A DNA stretch of 64,000 nucleotides from Alicyclobacillus shizuokensis NBRC 103103 (GCF_001552255.1 NZ_BCQV01000007.1:124001-188000); one strand, 5' to 3'; counted from the first letter of the stretch, positions 15,374 to 23,083 are shown. The notes: generated from the letters alone by a model not told the origin. Numbers and translations: made by a program.

Positions 15374-17236
15374 TCAGCCAGCCGCTTGCCGTCGCTCTCG
15401 GTTTTTGAGCATCCACTCGACTGCAAGTTTCGTGACATCCACCTTTCTCGCAGCCTTGCCACTCTCAAGAATCTGATCGGCCAGCTCCGCCTTGCGCTGG
15501 ATAATCTCTAGGATCTGCTCATCAAACGAATTGCTCATCACGTAGTAATAGATCGTAATGTTCTTGGCACGGTTTCCGGTACGGTCAATTCGACCAATTC
15601 GTTGTTCAAGGAGCGTGTGATCCCAAGGCAAATCGATCATGACCATATAGTTCGCGACCTGCAGATTCAAGCCAGTAGAGGCCGCATCGGTGGCCACGAA
15701 CGCCTTGACGCTTGGATCCTCGACAAAGCGACGAACCGCTTCCTCCTTCTCAGAGGTCGGTAGCTGACCGTGATACAAGACACTGTTGGGAAGCTCGCGA
15801 TGAATGATTTCGGCCATGCGAGCAAACCGCGTAAAGATCACGACCTTGGATTCAGGTTCATCATAGGTCATGCTCTTATAGAATTCCTTGAGCTGCTCAA
15901 TCTTTGGAGACTTAAAGTCCTTATCTGTAATGGCCAGTTCTTTGACGATCTGGTCGGCCATCGTGGAGCCCGACATGTGAAATAGCTCAAGGGTATCACA
16001 CGCACCCACAAGGAAGTTGTAATACCCCTGGACGCGCGCGTCGATGGCATCCAGCGCTTCCTCGGTCGAGACCAGCTGACCATGCAGGAACTGAAACGAC
16101 TTTCCGGACGAGCGGAGTTTGCTGGACTCCTCCCTCGCCTCTGCGATTTTCTCCAGGATCGCATCATGAACTTGTGCCTGTTTCGGCGTCATGTCAAGGA
16201 ACAGGTGGCTATGCTGCACCTCCGGAAGCTGTTGCTGAATCTCCGGCATGTCCTTCGTCCGCCGGATGAAATGCGGCGCAATCCGGTAATGCAACTCACC
16301 CATGTTCTGATACCCATTGATCCCGTACCGTGGATGATACTTGCAGTAACGCTCACGGAAGCGCTCCCACGGCCCCAGAATGTTCTCATCCAGAAAGTAG
16401 AACAGACTCCAAATCTCCTCGGCCTTGCCCACAACCGGGGTTGCCGTAGCGAGAAAGCGATATGGGATATGACGAAGCTGATGCACCGCCGCCGCATTTT
16501 GGGACGGCTTGAGCCGCAACATCTTGTCGGTCACACCGGTCTTGATCTTTTGGGCCTCATCGAGAGCCACAATGTCAAGCGGTAGTTTCTTGATCCGCTC
16601 CAGATAGTCCTTGGTCCGAAAGGTTTCATAGTTGACGATCAAGAAACGGACATCGCTGTTCTCGAATTTCTCAATGGCGCCAATGCGCTGCGCCGGCGTG
16701 CCGGCCACGACGATGGCGTCCTCTCCGGTAAACTTGTCAATCTCTCGCGCCCACTGACGCTTGAGGGAATTCAGGGTCACAATCAATGCCCGACGGGCCT
16801 TCCCACGCTCAAAAAGGCGCATACAGGCACCAATGAGCTGCGGGGTTTTACCTAGGCCACAGCCGTCAAATGTGGCAGCACAACCTCGGTCGACCAGGAA
16901 GTTGGCACCGACTTTTTGATATGGATACAGTGGGACCTTGAACGACGGAAAATCCGTGTCCTGCTCCCACTGGAGATGTCTCTGAACCAATTCATCTTCA
17001 ATCGGGAGGCCCTCCGCCTCAACAATTTCGCGAAGCGGCGTCATCCAAATGATCTGATTTGGGAACAGCACAAGTAGACGTGAGACCTGTTCGCGGCCAC
17101 ACATCCATTCCCCCGTTTTCAAGTTGAAACTCCGGCCTGGAATGGTGCGGATCTTCTCGAGGGTAAAATCAAACGTCTCTTGGGAATCAAGAATCTTCAT
17201 GTAGAGGTTCCCAAATTGCATTCGTACCTGGATCAT
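15374..17236 (-). CDS. SNF2-family DNA helicase/translocase
   Basis: 620 residues, AGGGAGG site upstream. Q-motif region LYPYQKVGANFL, Walker A FDGCGLGKT (residues about 123-131), LIVTLNSLKRQWAREI, Walker B DEAQ, then LATATPVVGK. The second RecA domain carries VVIFTRFARMAEII, FVATDAASTGLNLQ and RIGRIDRTGN (motif VI). The N-terminal 100 residues (RSFNLKTGEWMC, repeated) resemble the HARP-like region of SMARCAL1-type annealing helicases. It probably remodels replication forks or strips proteins from DNA. It has its own promoter and terminator. Confidence 0.9.
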   Translation of the reverse strand: MIQVRMQFGNLYMKILDSQETFDFTLEKIRTIPGRSFNLKTGEWMCGREQVSRLLVLFPNQIIWMTPLREIVEAEGLPIEDELVQRHLQWEQDTDFPSFKVPLYPYQKVGANFLVDRGCAATFDGCGLGKTPQLIGACMRLFERGKARRALIVTLNSLKRQWAREIDKFTGEDAIVVAGTPAQRIGAIEKFENSDVRFLIVNYETFRTKDYLERIKKLPLDIVALDEAQKIKTGVTDKMLRLKPSQNAAAVHQLRHIPYRFLATATPVVGKAEEIWSLFYFLDENILGPWERFRERYCKYHPRYGINGYQNMGELHYRIAPHFIRRTKDMPEIQQQLPEVQHSHLFLDMTPKQAQVHDAILEKIAEAREESSKLRSSGKSFQFLHGQLVSTEEALDAIDARVQGYYNFLVGACDTLELFHMSGSTMADQIVKELAITDKDFKSPKIEQLKEFYKSMTYDEPESKVVIFTRFARMAEIIHRELPNSVLYHGQLPTSEKEEAVRRFVEDPSVKAFVATDAASTGLNLQVANYMVMIDLPWDHTLLEQRIGRIDRTGNRAKNITIYYYVMSNSFDEQILEIIQRKAELADQILESGKAARKVDVTKLAVEWMLKNRERRQAAG

Positions 17237-17281
17237 GTGCAGACCTCCCTTCTCGCTCGAATAACAAGACTCCTACTTTGC

Positions 17282-17287
17282 ATTATA
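17282..17287 (-). promoter_or_regulatory. Promoter (-10 box) of the helicase gene
   Basis: A perfect minus-strand TATAAT, preceded by TGC, lies 46 bases before the helicase ATG; the -35 at 17 bp (TACTGC) is weak. Confidence 0.55.
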
Positions 17288-17341
17288 GCACAATGGGAAT
17301 GCCCGCAGTATCAAGCCTTGGATTTCACCGGTTTTCGCGGC

Positions 17342-17398
17342 CTTTTTCTAAAAATCGAGTGGATGTCGGTCCGGAAGGGCCTCGGTTTTTAGAAAAAG
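17342..17398. repeat. 18-bp inverted repeat
   Basis: CTTTTTCTAAAAATCGAG (17342-17359) pairs with CTCGGTTTTTAGAAAAAG (17381-17398), 17 of 18 positions, with a 21-base GC-rich loop. It lies between the helicase promoter and the terminator of the next gene upstream. Confidence 0.75.
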
Positions 17399-17420
17399 AC
17401 GGGGAGCATGAACGCTCCCC
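17391..17420 (-). terminator. Rho-independent terminator
   Basis: Minus strand: GGGGAGC, 6-base loop, GCTCCCC, then GTCTTTTTCT. It ends the transcript of the gene at 17428-18414. Confidence 0.85.
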
Positions 17421-17427
17421 TGCCCTC

Positions 17428-18414
17428 TCACTTTGTTCCGACGAGTGTACCCCAAGCCGGCTTGTTCAGTGCGCCCCAAGTTGTCGCTTGCGAGGACGGG
17501 GTCTGGGGCGCACCAAACGAAGCATTGGGTTGGCCTTGGCCGGAAGACGCCGCAGCAAATGGATTGTTCCCGGTTCCATTGGGAACCATACCGGCAAACA
17601 GCGGTGACGGCTGACTCTGAGGCTGTGTATTCGCTTGGGCCGGCGGTTGGACAGCCTGCGCTTGTAGCTGTTTGAGAGCTTCCGCCAACGCGTGTTCCAG
17701 AATCTCTTGCTCCACGATATATGCCATCGCCGCATACTTACTGGAGATGGGCTGTAGGTATACAATCTCCGCGTTTTCCGTGGAGATGAGCGCGCCTTGC
17801 TCACTCATGCCAGTCACCAACGCACGAATCTTCGGCTGGTCCTCCCGGCTCTCCTGGTGGATGCGGAGGAAACGCGCCTTGGAGGGGGCAAACTGAGCAT
17901 TATGCTCCACAAACGTATCGGTGTTTGCATCCCACTGCGCATCCGAACCAATCAAGTGACGCTGACCCGGAGCTGACTTGGAATCCGTGACCTTGAAGTT
18001 GATCATCAGCATGTAGAACGGACTGCGTTCGTCCGTAATGACCATGTTCACGCTGACACTGTTCTGGTTCTGACGAACGCTAAACCGCGCCACACCCGGA
18101 TACTCATACACCGCATAGGCACCGCGTTGACTCTGCTGGACTCCATCGCCGGCCCGGAATCGCTGATCCAGCGACAGCACCTCGTTATACACGGGAGTGA
18201 AGTTCGCAATCCGAAGGGCGCTGAACGTCTCCTTGCCGTCATACAGGCGCGGGTTGCCCTGCGTGTACAGACGCGGATAGTACGTCAGGCTCCAGCCCTT
18301 TGTAATGGACTCCGAGGCATCGGTGACGATGACCGGATAGGCTCCGTTTGGCGTCTGTGCCTTCACTTCGACCTTGGTGTTGGCCTTGATGATCTCCGCA
18401 ATCCGATTGAACAT
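17428..18414 (-). CDS. Hypothetical protein with Pro/Gln/Gly-rich tail
   Basis: 328 residues from an ATG with AAAGGAG upstream. Residues 1-240 are a beta-rich globular part (YEYPGVARFSVRQNQNSVSVNMVITD). Residues about 255-328 are low complexity, rich in Pro, Gln, Ser and Gly, ending WGTLVGTK. This two-part layout resembles the SSB-like protein at 9092-9823, but the folded domain does not look like an OB fold to me. It has its own terminator and may be abundant. No family recognised. Confidence 0.75.
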   Translation of the reverse strand: MFNRIAEIIKANTKVEVKAQTPNGAYPVIVTDASESITKGWSLTYYPRLYTQGNPRLYDGKETFSALRIANFTPVYNEVLSLDQRFRAGDGVQQSQRGAYAVYEYPGVARFSVRQNQNSVSVNMVITDERSPFYMLMINFKVTDSKSAPGQRHLIGSDAQWDANTDTFVEHNAQFAPSKARFLRIHQESREDQPKIRALVTGMSEQGALISTENAEIVYLQPISSKYAAMAYIVEQEILEHALAEALKQLQAQAVQPPAQANTQPQSQPSPLFAGMVPNGTGNNPFAAASSGQGQPNASFGAPQTPSSQATTWGALNKPAWGTLVGTK

Positions 18415-18436
18415 GCAAAACCACTCCTTTGAAGGG

Positions 18437-18547
18437 TTAATGGACTTTCTTTGCAAGCGCCCAGAGGGCGAGAATCATAAGCCAAAAGGGCAGATATTCG
18501 AGTTGACCTGTAATGACGAGCAAGATGAACGACAGCACCCAAAACAC
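18437..18547 (-). CDS. Tiny membrane peptide (possible)
   Basis: 36 residues from GTG, almost wholly hydrophobic (VLSFILLVITG, FWLMILALWALA) with a KKVH end. The ribosome binding site is poor: a G-run lies 13 bases upstream. It fills the gap between a UAUC hairpin and the next gene's binding site. Composition supports it as a single-span peptide; the start is uncertain. Confidence 0.4.
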   Translation of the reverse strand: MFWVLSFILLVITGQLEYLPFWLMILALWALAKKVH

Positions 18548-18588
18548 CGGTTTGTATCAACCCCCTGCCCTGTCGGCTTTCCCCTAAA

Positions 18589-18604
18589 TGCGGTGATAAC
18601 CGCA
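18589..18604 (-). terminator. UAUC-loop hairpin (copy 3)
   Basis: Minus-strand RNA: UGCGGU, UAUC, ACCGCA, then UUUAGG, ten bases after the stop of the degenerate RNase H gene. Confidence 0.5.
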
Positions 18605-18613
18605 ACAAAGAGG

Positions 18614-19123
18614 CTACGCATAGCTCACTTCGAGGAGACGACGTTTCGCTCGTTGAGCATACTCAGAGGCAGTATGAGCGACGAGGATGTTGTTGTCAGG
18701 AATCGGAGAATCCTTCTGGTACATGACCTTGTAGTTCAACACTCTGTGTTCTGGCCCCGCCAGCAACTCATAGAGTTGCATCCATAGGTCACGGTTATGA
18801 AGGTCCTCCCCATCCCTCCGCTTGAAGTCATTGCGTGCCCATTCATGGAGGTACTTATTGATGCCCGTACTGACCTGCGGTTGCGTCGTATAGATGGTCA
18901 AAAAGCACTGGTTCCGAAGGGTCTTCACCCCTTCCACGACAGCCTTCAGCGCCATACGGGTCTGTGTGGTCTCTAACGCATAGCCAGCCAGTGTCTTTGT
19001 CACATGGCGACCTAGGAGATAGGAGTGAAGGTGTGCAGCCCACCCTCCTGCCCCATCCGAGCCGACCGATCCCGCGATCCACATCTCAACCTTGAGCCGG
19101 TCCCACACCAGCTTATTGGACAT
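18614..19123 (-). CDS. RNase H-fold protein lacking catalytic residues
   Basis: 169 residues from an ATG behind AGGGGAGGGG. It aligns with the intact RNase HI at 23084-23548: MWIAGS...GAGGWA against IWTDGAC...GPGGWA; ETTQTRMALKAV against ETTNNRMELRAV; LTIYTTQPQV against VTLYSDSEYV. The four catalytic acids are replaced: Asp by Ala17, Glu by Ala58, Asp by Thr80, and the last Asp by His/Ala about 149-150. The scaffold residues remain and the frame is intact, so it is a pseudoenzyme rather than a decaying gene. It may bind RNA-DNA hybrids or act as a structural or inhibitory paralog. Confidence 0.7.
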   Translation of the reverse strand: MSNKLVWDRLKVEMWIAGSVGSDGAGGWAAHLHSYLLGRHVTKTLAGYALETTQTRMALKAVVEGVKTLRNQCFLTIYTTQPQVSTGINKYLHEWARNDFKRRDGEDLHNRDLWMQLYELLAGPEHRVLNYKVMYQKDSPIPDNNILVAHTASEYAQRAKRRLLEVSYA

Positions 19124-19166
19124 GCCTCTCCCCTCCCCTTGAGCTTTCTCATAGGCGGTGTGCAAA

Positions 19167-19196
19167 ACAAAAAAGCCCCTAGAGAACCAGGAGCTT
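19167..19196 (-). terminator. Rho-independent terminator
   Basis: Minus strand: AAGCTCCTGG, TTCT loop, CTAGGGGCTT, then TTTTTTGTTTT. It lies between the SLOG-like gene and the RNase H-fold gene. No promoter is visible after it, so partial readthrough may supply the next gene. Confidence 0.8.
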
Positions 19197-19271
19197 GGGT
19201 TGCCGTGGGTAATTCCCCAAAAGGCGCCGAAAGGCGCAGGAAAAAGATTGTCAGAATCATGATCCAATCGA

Positions 19272-19802
19272 TCAAGGAACAAAGATCCGCTTTTCGTTAG
19301 GATGAAATGCAATCACCGGCACACCTCGTTCCTTCGCATAGGAAACGATCATCCCTGTCCCGCTTGGCGTCCCATCCCATACGGCAATGAGCCCATCGGA
19401 TCGATCCACCATGTACCGGTTCCTCCGCATCAAGCACTCGGGGCCGTCATATGGCCCCTGTGTGACAAAGTTCACGAAATCCGCAGATTGCATGTGTGCA
19501 TGGAGTTTTCTCCGGTCCTCCTCCCTCCAATTCCTCCCGTGATCCGTTGACGGAAGACAAAGCACCAGATGGATGTTGTACTTTCCGTGCCCCTCTGCCC
19601 TCCTCTTCGCTTCGAGGACTAAATCGGCAGCCCAGGTATCGACGCCTAATGCACCTCCGGTGACGAAGCCAACGGTTTTGTACTTGTAGACAACGCGATG
19701 AATCATTTGTCGCAGGAATTGAATGACAGAACGCCGGATGGGATTGTCTTTATACCCTCCTAACCGTCCCGGCCGATGGCCGGTAAACGCATAGATTGGC
19801 AT
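19272..19802 (-). CDS. SLOG-superfamily protein (YpsA/DUF1273-like)
   Basis: 176 residues, ATG behind GGAGGTG. Motifs: FTGHRPGRLGGY near the start, FVTGGALGVDTWAADLVLEAK, LCLPSTDHGRNWREED, and MVDRSDGLIAVWDGTPSGTG. These match the YpsA/DUF1273 family, whose Rossmann-like SLOG domain is thought to bind a nucleotide or nucleotide-derived signal. It is transcribed away from the repeat field at 19803-20428. Confidence 0.75.
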   Translation of the reverse strand: MPIYAFTGHRPGRLGGYKDNPIRRSVIQFLRQMIHRVVYKYKTVGFVTGGALGVDTWAADLVLEAKRRAEGHGKYNIHLVLCLPSTDHGRNWREEDRRKLHAHMQSADFVNFVTQGPYDGPECLMRRNRYMVDRSDGLIAVWDGTPSGTGMIVSYAKERGVPVIAFHPNEKRIFVP

Positions 19803-20428
19803 CTTGTTCACCTCCAAGATAGCTCAGATAGACTCGGTAAGTGTCTACCTATGACACTTCATGGCGAGCGAGTGATAAATGAACTATGACATAGATTATG
19901 AGATACGACGACCTATGAGACTTGAGGGCGAGCGAGTTATAAATGATCGAGTGAGATTTGATATCTATGATAACTCGACAAATTACATAAGGAGCTATCT
20001 ATGAACTTGCAAGACGGGCGACATGGATTCAATAGACGCACCTATGAATTCTGGAGATAGTCGATATATCTATGAATGAAATATCTATGAGATATGAAAC
20101 GGAGCGGGTTATCAATGATAGATATCGATATGACATATGGAGATTGGCGAGATATACGATAGAAGCTACGATATGAGACGTGAGAGATGTCTGGGAAAAA
20201 CTATCGAAACCTAGCTATGAGATGTGATGGCGGGCGGGATATATGTCGAAGGGGAGGTGGTGACATTTCGCGACGGGCGGGTTCTGGCAAAGGGTCTGGA
20301 ACAAATCATATCGATGAGATTGCAAGATGAGCGAGATGGATACGAGCTATTCCAGAGCCTTTGACATGGCTCGAAAGGTGGGGTACAACGGAGGAAAGAG
20401 GGCAGGCCATGAAAGGTGAGATAGCTAT
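19803..20428. repeat. Iteron-like repeat field, candidate centromere or origin
   Basis: No gene on either strand over 626 bases, lying between divergent genes. At least seven degenerate copies of a G/C-rich core (GGCGAGCGAG, GACGGGCGA, GGAGCGGG, GGCGGGCGGG, GACGGGCGGG, GATGAGCGAG) stand near 19863, 19927, 20013, 20100, 20229, 20272 and 20326. Each is usually preceded by YCTATGA-type words (eight copies from 19849 to 20214) and followed by TTATAAATGA- or TTATCAATGA-like A/T stretches. The surrounding sequence is markedly A/T-richer than the genes. Next to a MerR/DUF3967-like DNA-binding gene, this fits a partition site or replication origin. Confidence 0.65.
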
Positions 20429-21016
20429 ATGGTAGAGTGGCCAGAGCTTGAATATGTCACGTTGGGTGACGCAGCCGAGATTCTCAAGGTGCCTGCGCCA
20501 ACTCTTCGAGGTTGGGCAGACAAACTGGAGGAACTCGGGGTACATATGCTCCAAAGAAATCATCGGAAAGAACGAATATTCACAAAACAAGATCTGGAGA
20601 TCTTCGAGTTTATCAAGCAACAAAAGGATCTGTATGGCCGGAAGACCACAACGGTTGACTTGGCCATGATGGTGAAGAATCGGTTTGAGTGTCGGAGTGT
20701 AGAGTTGCATCCGGAACTCACGGAGTATCAGCCAAGACCGGATTTCACGCCGGCCACCGCGAAGGCCATCTTGGAACACGAGGGATTCCAGCAGCTCATG
20801 AATGCGATGGTCAACGCTGCGGCGGAAAAGGCGGTAGAGACGGTGAGAGAGGAAATGGAGGAGGAGAGACGCAAGTTCTGGGACGAGTATCAACGCCAGA
20901 GGGCAGAGGACACAGACTTTCTGCTGAACAAGATCAAAGAGAACAAGGAGCTGTACCAAGAGATCATTCGACTACAAAAGAGACCACTGTGGAAGCGGCT
21001 CTTCGGAAAAGAATAG
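20429..21016 (+). CDS. MerR-type HTH protein with DUF3967-like C-terminus (partition/RacA-like)
   Basis: 195 residues, AAGGTGAG upstream. Residues 8-75 form a MerR-like HTH (YVTLGDAAEILKVPAPTLRGW...FTKQDLEIFEFI). A coiled coil follows (residues about 125-180), and the end KRPLWKRLFGKE resembles the C-terminus of DUF3967 proteins found on Bacillus plasmids and phages. RacA, a chromosome-anchoring protein, has a similar layout. It faces the repeat field and is the only rightward gene in this part, with its own terminator. Binding to the repeats is an inference. Confidence 0.7.
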   Translation: MVEWPELEYVTLGDAAEILKVPAPTLRGWADKLEELGVHMLQRNHRKERIFTKQDLEIFEFIKQQKDLYGRKTTTVDLAMMVKNRFECRSVELHPELTEYQPRPDFTPATAKAILEHEGFQQLMNAMVNAAAEKAVETVREEMEEERRKFWDEYQRQRAEDTDFLLNKIKENKELYQEIIRLQKRPLWKRLFGKE

Positions 21017-21018
21017 GG

Positions 21019-21046
21019 GAGGGGCAGAAACGCGCCCCTCTTTTTT
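21019..21046 (+). terminator. Rho-independent terminator
   Basis: GAGGGGC, 8-base loop, GCCCCTC, then TTTTTT, three bases after the stop of the MerR/DUF3967-like gene. Confidence 0.9.
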
Positions 21047-21130
21047 ATGGATGAATGATAAAAAGATTCATTGGATAAGAGAATCATGATTATGGGATAC
21101 CAATGAAAAAGATTCTATGAAAAAATATGC

Positions 21131-21391
21131 TCAGCGAATCGGTGAAGTAGGGAAGGGATTTGGTGGGGGAGGATAGCTGCCCGCGTGTGACTCTTCGTCG
21201 AGAAAGATGACACGATAGAGCTGGCCAAAGCCCTGCATGACATCCACCACAGCGCTTGCATACTCCTTCATCTGAAGGTCGGATACCTCAATCGTCAACT
21301 CATCAATCTTGACGGTGGACGGATTCTGGCTGAGGACGGAAACGCGAGGGAGGTCAATGTGAAGTCCTTTGAGAGTAAACTTAGTGTTCAT
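21131..21391 (-). CDS. Small hypothetical protein
   Basis: 86 residues; start overlaps the previous stop as ATGA. Beta then alpha composition (VKIDELTIEVSDLQMKEYASAVVDVM), with a Pro-rich end. Last gene of a five-gene leftward string. No recognised family. Confidence 0.7.
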   Translation of the reverse strand: MNTKFTLKGLHIDLPRVSVLSQNPSTVKIDELTIEVSDLQMKEYASAVVDVMQGFGQLYRVIFLDEESHAGSYPPPPNPFPTSPIR

Positions 21392-21669
21392 TGAGGGTCA
21401 CGCTCCTTCTGAGGTCTGTGAGAGGTCGTGTTTGACCTACGAATTTCGTCTTGGTTCTGAGATAGAACGTCATTGTAATACCGATACCCAGTGCGGGTGG
21501 CCTTAATCAGCAATTCCGAGCTCGTTCGCATCGTTATGACGTATCCTCGATCCTCAAGTAGCATCACCTGTGGGAGAGTTAGGCCATACTTGGCCAAAAG
21601 GCTCAAGGAAACCCAATGGTTCCGTTGCTTGGCATAGACCAGAACAAGCGCGAGATCCCGAAGGTTCAA
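21388..21669 (-). CDS. Winged-helix-like small protein, paralog 1
   Basis: 93 residues from a TTG behind GGGAGG. Aligns with the protein at 35146-35358: RDLALVLVYAKQRNHW...LAKYGLTLPQVMLLEDRGYV against ESLARILVDARRQNKF...LVPYGLHLENFRALEDEGIV. The helix-turn-helix-wing order suggests DNA binding. Regulatory role not known. Confidence 0.65.
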   Translation of the reverse strand: MNLRDLALVLVYAKQRNHWVSLSLLAKYGLTLPQVMLLEDRGYVITMRTSSELLIKATRTGYRYYNDVLSQNQDEIRRSNTTSHRPQKERDPQ

Positions 21670-21675
21670 CAGATG

Positions 21676-22047
21676 TCACCTCCCGGATCCCTTCACCACG
21701 GGAATCTCTAGCTGCTGTCCAGGATGTAGGACCGAGGGGATATGTTGATGCTTCTCGGTGAGATAGATGAGATAGTTCAAGTCCGCGTTGTGATTATGTG
21801 CTGAAATGAGACCATAGAGGGTATCGCCGGGCTGAACCGTCACCGTCGTCCAGGTAACGTGGCTGGCCGACACTGGGGGACGAAGCCACGCCCACGCAAA
21901 TACGAGGACGAACCCTACGAACAGGGCAAGGGAGAGCGCCAGACCCGAGTAGCGGCGCTCCTTACGCGGTGTGGACAGTGGAATCCGACGCGTCTGCGGC
22001 AAGTACCTCGCGTACCCGCGATTCAAGCTGAGTGCGGTCTTTGACAT
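21676..22047 (-). CDS. LysM membrane protein (YneA-like)
   Basis: 123 residues. A basic cytoplasmic start is followed by one membrane span (GLALSLALFVGFVLVFAWAW, residues about 35-55) and a C-terminal LysM domain (TVQPGDTLYGLISAHN...LHPGQQLEIP). YneA, the SOS-induced division inhibitor of Bacillus, has the same order: a membrane span and an extracellular LysM. A phage copy could delay host division or bind peptidoglycan. It overlaps the previous gene by 86 bases; the ATG at 22047 with GAGG 10 bases upstream is the only plausible start. Confidence 0.7.
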   Translation of the reverse strand: MSKTALSLNRGYARYLPQTRRIPLSTPRKERRYSGLALSLALFVGFVLVFAWAWLRPPVSASHVTWTTVTVQPGDTLYGLISAHNHNADLNYLIYLTEKHQHIPSVLHPGQQLEIPVVKGSGR

Positions 22048-22174
22048 AGTACAGAAACCTCGCTTTCACATAGGGTAAAGCTCCAGATTCCACGATGAGT
22101 TCCTGGTTATTCGAAAGAACGGCGACTACGCAGAAGCCATTGGTTTGCTTGCGAATGAAGAACCGCTTGACCAT
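21962..22174 (-). CDS. Small basic hypothetical protein
   Basis: 70 residues, AAGGAGGG site. Beta-rich N-terminal half (MVKRFFIRKQTNGFCVVAVL), helical C-terminal half. It shares 86 bases with the LysM gene in another frame. Unknown function. Confidence 0.65.
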   Translation of the reverse strand: MVKRFFIRKQTNGFCVVAVLSNNQELIVESGALPYVKARFLYYVKDRTQLESRVREVLAADASDSTVHTA

Positions 22175-22203
22175 ATGCGACCCTCCTTAGTGACATTCCC
22201 CAA

Positions 22204-22223
22204 AATCCGCTGATAAGCGGATT
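22204..22223 (-). terminator. UAUC-loop hairpin (copy 4, longest stem)
   Basis: Minus-strand RNA: AAUCCGCU, UAUC, AGCGGAUU, then UUGGGG, an 8-bp perfect stem placed just after the stop at 22225. This copy could work as a terminator. Confidence 0.6.
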
Positions 22224-22224
22224 C

Positions 22225-22440
22225 TTAAAGCCGGACATTGACATACGAACCTTTGACCTCCCGCAGAGGCGACACATAGGCCTGACAGACGGAAGAAGGC
22301 AGGGGACAAAGTGGCTGAGAAGGAATCGGGATCACAACGAGCATGGTGGGAACCAAGGGTAGGGGAGGGGGCAAGGCTGGCGTCGATTCCTCGGATTCCC
22401 GAAGGGCCTCCTGCAAGATGCGTTCAAATTCACTGGTCAT
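22225..22440 (-). CDS. Small Pro-rich hypothetical protein
   Basis: 71 residues from ATG 22440 behind TTGGAG. Acidic helical start (SEFERILQEALRESEES), then a Pro-rich hydrophobic middle (PPPLPLVPTMLVVIPIPSQP). No recognised family. Ends at the UAUC hairpin. Confidence 0.5.
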   Translation of the reverse strand: MTSEFERILQEALRESEESTPALPPPLPLVPTMLVVIPIPSQPLCPLPSSVCQAYVSPLREVKGSYVNVRL

Positions 22441-22560
22441 GCATTTCAACTCCAAGAGGGGTCAAGAGTCGGGGAGGAGCAACCAAGAACTGACAACTAA
22501 AAAGCGAACAAACCGGGGTGAAAATACGAACATCATGTGAACTTTTTAAGAAGGAAATAT

Positions 22561-22779
22561 CTAGGGTTCATTTTCCATAGGTTTGACCGGTCTTAATGGT
22601 TTATAGAGAGGCTTCGAACAGGGAGGGAGATGACGAACCGTGAGTTCCATGAAACCCGAGTTCAAAGAGAAAAAGAACGTCATCCCCCAAAACCCCAGTG
22701 ACCTTGAGGAACACCCGATCCAAGCCAAAAGCAGGAGATGAGACCATGAGAACCCGAGGACCATGAAGCACAAACGCAT
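22561..22779 (-). CDS. Possible small membrane or secreted protein
   Basis: 72 residues. GGAGG lies four bases before the ATG. The first 20 residues are hydrophobic (MVLGFSWSHLLLLAWIGCSS), like a signal peptide with a Cys that could be lipidated. An alternative frame (22601-22801) is also open, and codon evidence is not decisive. The 304 bases that follow on the right (22780-23083) hold no convincing gene, only the inverted repeat at 22970-23047. Confidence 0.35.
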   Translation of the reverse strand: MRLCFMVLGFSWSHLLLLAWIGCSSRSLGFWGMTFFFSLNSGFMELTVRHLPPCSKPLYKPLRPVKPMENEP

Positions 22780-22969
22780 GAAACCTCCAGGCCGGGGCCA
22801 TCGTATGCCCTTTTCCAGGGCGGAGGCATTGGGCTATACATTGGGGTGGGCTGACAGGAAGGATGGAGGCTTCATTCTCAACATGTCGCTGAATGAACTC
22901 AGAATATCCGCCGCGCGCACCGCCGGGCCGCCCTTGCAAATGGGGTTCAGCTGAATACATTTAAGAGAT

Positions 22970-23047
22970 AGCCGGACCTGCTAGAACCATCACAAGTACC
23001 AGTCACAGTCAATACAGTCACCTCCAATTGGAAAGGTGGGTCCGGCT
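22970..23047. repeat. Long-range inverted repeat with inner hairpin
   Basis: AGCCGGACC (22970-22978) pairs perfectly with GGTCCGGCT (23039-23047). Inside, CACCT/AGGTG (23019-23023, 23034-23038) encloses the palindrome CCAATTGG. No T-run follows on either strand, so it is not an ordinary terminator. It sits behind the RNase HI stop. Confidence 0.5.
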
Positions 23048-23083
23048 TTCTCCCAAAAACACGCGTACATAATTGGTCCATCG

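Noticed and set aside
19272-19802. DprA/Smf DNA-processing protein
   Set aside because: The fold is related, but FTGHRPGRLGGY and MVDRSD fit the YpsA/DUF1273 branch better.
22601-22960. 119-codon minus-strand frame
   Set aside because: No ribosome binding site at its ATG; the overlapping frame at 22561-22779 has a better one. Neither is strongly supported.
6548-23010. Identical 13-mer ACCAGTCACAGTC at 6548 and 22998
   Set aside because: Many 13-mer matches are expected by chance between positions in 64 kb, and the contexts differ.
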